From assembly GCF_000239815.1 (NCBI RefSeq), contig NZ_CAFK01000044.1:57513-121512 (forward strand): a DNA stretch of 64,000 nt. Direction: 5' to 3'. The position numbers were made by a program, and so were the translations under genes. This DNA comes from Bradyrhizobium sp. STM 3843. Lineage in GTDB: Bacteria; Pseudomonadota; Alphaproteobacteria; Rhizobiales; Xanthobacteraceae. The notes beneath the pieces were generated by a model that saw nothing but the letters and a program-made list of their open reading frames with translations, searched no databases and had not been told where the DNA came from. Positions 60,848 through 64,000 of the stretch are shown piece by piece; position 1 is the first letter of the stretch; each line of letters begins with the position of its first letter.

Positions 60848-62014
60848 TCAGGGTAACAGCTTGTATTTGCCGTCCTCGATCTGGACCAGAATGCGCGAAC
60901 GATCGTCGACGCCATGCCGATCCGCCGGCGTATAGGTGTATACGCCCTGCGTTCCGACGACCTCCTTCGTCGCAAACAGCGCCTGGCGAAGTGCCGTGCG
61001 GAATTCCGGAGAGCCGGGCTTGGCACCGGTCGCCATCGCGCGCTTGGCGGCGTCGGCGAACACCAACCAACCGTCGAAGGAATAGGACGAGAATGCATCC
61101 GTCGGCGCCTCACCATTGGCCTTCTCGAAGGCCGCGCGGAAATCCAGGGCAACCTTCTGGATCGGATTACTGGCCGGAAGCTGCTCGGCCGCGATCACCG
61201 GCCCGGTCGGACATATGATGCCATTGGCCGCCTTGCCGGCGAGACGCAGAAAGTCGGCGCTGATCATTCCATTGTTGCCGTAGAGCGGTCCCTTGTAACC
61301 ACGCTCCGACAAGGCAATGACCGGCAGCGCACCCGGGGTTCCGGTACCACCGAGCATGATGGCGTCGGGACGAGCCGCAAGCGCGCGCAGCACCTGCGCG
61401 GTCACCGACGAATCGGATCTGGCATAGCGCTCGTTGCCGACGACCTTGATATCCGCCGCCTTGGCACTCTGCGACAGCGAGTCGAACATGAGATCCCCGA
61501 ACGCATCCGAGAACCCGATGAACGCCACCGTTTTCAACCCGTGCGCCTTCATGTGATCGACGACGCCCTGCACCAGGAGCGGCATCGGCTGCGGCGTCTG
61601 CACCACCCAGGGCCCGCCCTCGCCGGTCGCAACGGGTGCGATCGGAGACACCGCGATCATCGGCACCTTCATCTCGGTCGCGGCGGTCGCCATTGCAAGG
61701 GTCTGCGGCGCGCCCGACGTTCCCATCAGGATGTCGACCTTCTCCTGTTCGACGAGCTTGCGCGCGTTACGTGCTGAGGCGGTGGCATCGGAGGCGTCGT
61801 CGAGCTGGATGACCCGCACCTTCTCACCACCGATCTCGCCGACATAAGCCTGTCCTGCTGCGATCCCCTTCGCGTTTGGGATGCCGATCGAGGATACCGG
61901 TCCGCTCAGACCGGTGACGAAGCCGACAAGGATTTCGGCTTGCGCAATGTGCGGAGCGGCAACAAGCAATGCAGTGGAAAGCAGCAGGCTCTTGATCAAG
62001 TTCATGGCGCCCAT
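60848..62014 (-). CDS. LivK-type periplasmic binding protein
   Basis: This type I periplasmic binding protein has about 388 residues, with a signal peptide ending AQA before EILVGF. The fold has L-S-G-P-V-S-S-I-G-I-P-N-A-K-G, L-D-D-A-S-D-A-T-A-S-A-R-N-A-R-K-L and D-I-L-M-G-T-S-G. This subgroup commonly serves aromatic acids. No permease or ATPase gene is next to it; the partners may lie beyond the right edge or be shared. The start is ATG 62014 or ATG 62005, three codons later. Confidence 0.9.
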   Translation of the reverse strand: MGAMNLIKSLLLSTALLVAAPHIAQAEILVGFVTGLSGPVSSIGIPNAKGIAAGQAYVGEIGGEKVRVIQLDDASDATASARNARKLVEQEKVDILMGTSGAPQTLAMATAATEMKVPMIAVSPIAPVATGEGGPWVVQTPQPMPLLVQGVVDHMKAHGLKTVAFIGFSDAFGDLMFDSLSQSAKAADIKVVGNERYARSDSSVTAQVLRALAARPDAIMLGGTGTPGALPVIALSERGYKGPLYGNNGMISADFLRLAGKAANGIICPTGPVIAAEQLPASNPIQKVALDFRAAFEKANGEAPTDAFSSYSFDGWLVFADAAKRAMATGAKPGSPEFRTALRQALFATKEVVGTQGVYTYTPADRHGVDDRSRILVQIEDGKYKLLP

Positions 62015-62061
62015 CTTTTGTGAGAATTTTTGTTCGGATCGGTGAGCGCCACGAATTCGCT

Positions 62062-62844
62062 TCAGCTTGACGAAACCATCGCGATGACGCGAAGTGGGCT
62101 GCCCGAACCGTTCTGGATCTTCAGCGGTGAGGCAACGATGACGGCTCCGGTGGCCGGAAGCTGGTCCAGGTTGCACAGGCATTGCAGGCCGTAGCGGCCG
62201 GCCCCGTGCAGGAAGTGATGGGCGGGATACGGCGGCTGGAAATGCCCGGCCTGCCCGGCATCGGTGCCGATGGTCTCGGTGCCGAAGCCAAGAATGCCGC
62301 GCTCCTCGACCAGCCACTTCATCACTGCCGCGTTCGGGCCCGGCGTGTGGGCACCGTCATCCCTTAGGCTCGAATAGTCTCGCCAGCCCTTCTTCGACCA
62401 GTCGGTCCGCAACAGGACCCAATGGCGCTCCGGAATCCGACCGTGCTGCGCTTCCCAGGCCTCGACGATCGGAACGGTGAGCAGAAAGTCCGCGTCCTGG
62501 GCCGCCGGTGCAGAGCAGTCGATGACGCAGGCCGGAGCGATCATGTCCTTCGGTGGCATGGTATCAACGGCGTTATTGGGCAGATCCTTGCCGGTGAACC
62601 AGTGAATCGGCGCGTCGAAATGCGTGCCGGTGTGTTCGCCGAAGGTGACATTGTTCCAGTACCAGGCCGGGCCGCGACCGTCGTAGCGCGAGATCTCCTG
62701 GATGCGGACCGGCGCCGCCTGGCCGAATTCCGGCGGCAGCACGATGACCGGAAAATCCGGACTGAGCGTAAAGGTCAGATCGACGACGCGCACCGCGCCG
62801 GAGGAAATCGCACCCGCCAGTTCCAGCAGAGTCTTGCTTTGCAT
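62062..62844 (-). CDS. Cyclase-family metal hydrolase (isatin hydrolase/kynurenine formamidase fold)
   Basis: This 260-residue Mn/Zn hydrolase has the family motif H71-x-G-T-H75-x-D77-x-P-x-H81 and further metal-site residues at the C-terminal H-x-x-L-H-G. Family members hydrolyse amide or lactam bonds: kynurenine formamidase (about 210 residues) and isatin hydrolase (about 260). The length favours the isatin hydrolase type, and the neighbouring 2-aminobenzoyl-CoA-type enzyme fits, since isatin opens to isatinate and then anthranilate. That link is inference. ATG 62844 has GGAGGG seven bases upstream, better than the in-frame GTG at 62850. Confidence 0.88.
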   Translation of the reverse strand: MQSKTLLELAGAISSGAVRVVDLTFTLSPDFPVIVLPPEFGQAAPVRIQEISRYDGRGPAWYWNNVTFGEHTGTHFDAPIHWFTGKDLPNNAVDTMPPKDMIAPACVIDCSAPAAQDADFLLTVPIVEAWEAQHGRIPERHWVLLRTDWSKKGWRDYSSLRDDGAHTPGPNAAVMKWLVEERGILGFGTETIGTDAGQAGHFQPPYPAHHFLHGAGRYGLQCLCNLDQLPATGAVIVASPLKIQNGSGSPLRVIAMVSSS

Positions 62845-62877
62845 TGTCACGCCCTCCGGCTTGGTTGAAATCCCGAT

Positions 62878-64000
62878 TTACCTATCGAGCTCGCGCTCGA
62901 GCGCTTTCGGATTGGCCATGAGACGTTGCCGGATCTCTTCGGCAACATCTCCGACATACATTTCCTCGAGCCCGCCTCTCAGCCCCGACACGATCGCCTG
63001 CGCGACGATACGCGGCGCTACCTTCGGCGGTGGCACGGTCTGGAACCATTCGGTGTCGACCGGCCCCGTGAACAGATTCATCACCTTGACGCCGCCGGGC
63101 CTGAGCTCAGCGCGAAGACAGTGCGAGAGCGACAGGCACGCCGCTTGCGAGGCCGAGTAGGCGCCAAAGGCAGGCCAGTTCGCCAGTGCATAGACCGAGA
63201 GAATGTTGACCCACGCGACGCTGTTGTTGATGCCATCGGCACCACGCATCCGCATGGCCGGGCCGAAGCCCTGCGCCAGATTGATGAAGCCGAGATAGGC
63301 CTGGTCGATCTCGTCCCGTGCGATGCTCGTGCCCTTGCGGTCGAGCAGGCCTCCGGGCCGCACGTATTCCGTTGTATTGACCAGGATGTCGACTTTGCCG
63401 CCAATGTCGGCGGCAAGATCGGCCACAGACTTTTCGTCGGCTGCATCAAGGGTGACGATCTCGATGCCGTCCTGACCGCGCAGCAGCTCTTCGCCGGTGA
63501 ACGGCCGCCACGGCTCGGCGACACCGACGAACACCGTCTTGACGCCTGCGGCCTTCAAGGCAGCGACGGCTTCCTGGCCGATCATGCTGCGGCCGTTGGT
63601 CACCAGCACGCGCCGGAATTTCGGGTCGGCCGTCATTTCCCGCCATTGCTTGTCGTCTGCCATGTTGGAAGTCTCCCCCTCGGGATGGGCAAAGGCAACC
63701 GCCTGACCGCTCTTATCGAGTTGGAACGACATTCGGACCGGCGCGCCCTCCATGCAGTCGGCATGGAGGTGCGCCACGATCACCGGACCGCAATCCATCT
63801 TCACGAGGCCAATGCGCCAGGGCGCCCGCTCGCGGAAATAGACATCGCTCGGCACGCGCGCCGTCGTTTCGGCAAGAAGAATACCTCGTCGTGGGGCATC
63901 GACGAAGGCAAGGCTGGCCGACAGACAGGATGGGCAGGCCTCACGCGCTGGATAGGCAAAGGCGCCGCAGGCTTCGCAGCACTGGAGGACGAAGCGTCCT
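62878..64000 (-). CDS. Zn-ribbon/OB-fold (DUF35) protein fused to a degenerate SDR, 5' end outside the window
   Basis: The minus-strand frame is open to the right edge, so the start is missing. The visible N-terminal part has a zinc ribbon (C-x2-C, ten residues, C-x2-C in Q-C-C-E-A-C-G and A-C-P-S-C) and an OB-fold ending V-A-F-A-H-P-E-G, as in DUF35 partners of thiolase-like enzymes. After a linker comes a short-chain dehydrogenase fold of about 250 residues. Its glycine motif is T-N-G-R-S-M-I-G, and the active site reads S...Y-S-A-S-Q, so the catalytic lysine is glutamine. Dehydrogenase activity is doubtful and a structural or lyase role is possible. It leads the operon with the cyclase, LivK and ligase genes. 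Confidence 0.85.
   Translation of the reverse strand, partial: GRFVLQCCEACGAFAYPAREACPSCLSASLAFVDAPRRGILLAETTARVPSDVYFRERAPWRIGLVKMDCGPVIVAHLHADCMEGAPVRMSFQLDKSGQAVAFAHPEGETSNMADDKQWREMTADPKFRRVLVTNGRSMIGQEAVAALKAAGVKTVFVGVAEPWRPFTGEELLRGQDGIEIVTLDAADEKSVADLAADIGGKVDILVNTTEYVRPGGLLDRKGTSIARDEIDQAYLGFINLAQGFGPAMRMRGADGINNSVAWVNILSVYALANWPAFGAYSASQAACLSLSHCLRAELRPGGVKVMNLFTGPVDTEWFQTVPPPKVAPRIVAQAIVSGLRGGLEEMYVGDVAEEIRQRLMANPKALERELDR

Overview
The window looks like a chromosomal segment of a Bradyrhizobium-type alphaproteobacterium. Base composition is GC-rich throughout. The D-tartrate dehydratase matches the characterised Bradyrhizobium japonicum enzyme in length and in every catalytic residue that can be placed. 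The intergenic palindrome (gtagcccggatgagcgtagcg type) resembles repeats common in that group, and the density of ABC-type sugar and amide/aromatic uptake operons fits the same group. The genus is inferred from gene content; no rRNA or marker gene is present. I see no tRNA, CRISPR array, insertion sequence or phage gene.

Layout. Positions 1-2660 hold a five-gene plus-strand envelope module: two exported proteins, two paralogous 167-residue membrane proteins and a class II type c cytochrome. Positions 2757-5770 are sparse: an RlpA-like protein, a glutathione S-transferase flanked by two directly repeated palindromic elements, a small DUF7336-like gene and about 1 kb of apparently decayed sequence. 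Positions 5771-11614 hold a LysR regulator with D-tartrate dehydratase, a CheY-like protein, three small unknown proteins, and an FAD aromatic hydroxylase with a MarR regulator.

Positions 11752-22241 are a minus-strand operon (deoC, tandem-domain aldehyde dehydrogenase, rbsD/fucU, ribokinase, two permeases, binding protein, ATPase) facing a DeoR regulator. An operator-like site between them matches the E. coli DeoR palindrome at 14 of 16 positions as I recall it. Together the genes could import deoxyribose, anomerise and phosphorylate it, split it to glyceraldehyde-3-phosphate and acetaldehyde, and oxidise the acetaldehyde. Positions 22287-31541 are an eight-gene operon joining a molybdenum hydroxylase (FAD, 2Fe-2S and Mo subunits) to a complete Liv-type transporter, controlled by a divergent TetR with two matching operator sites. 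Positions 31580-37585 are a LacI-controlled RbsABC-type importer with two different permeases.

Positions 38358-47488 form a divergent amino-sugar locus. One arm is a MurQ-like etherase plus a full importer. The other is a sugar kinase, a GntR/UTRA regulator, a SIS-type deaminase and NagA. This suits MurNAc/GlcNAc scavenging from peptidoglycan or chitin. Positions 47558-53423 are a ThuA/ThuB-like sugar uptake and oxidation operon that lacks its own ATPase and ends in its own LacI regulator. MsrA follows.

Positions 54431 to the right edge hold an aryl-CoA catabolic cluster: a RidA-like protein, an acyl-CoA dehydrogenase, a 2-aminobenzoyl-/salicylyl-CoA monooxygenase-reductase fusion, a MarR regulator, a CoA ligase, a LivK-type binding protein, an isatin hydrolase/kynurenine formamidase-type cyclase, and a Zn-ribbon/OB-fold protein fused to a degenerate SDR that runs off the window. 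A perfect 10+10 bp AT-rich inverted repeat covers the -10 region of the monooxygenase promoter and is the likely MarR operator. The best candidates for undescribed systems are the envelope redox module, the Mo-hydroxylase/Liv operon, the deo operon with its ALDH16-like enzyme, and the aryl-CoA cluster.
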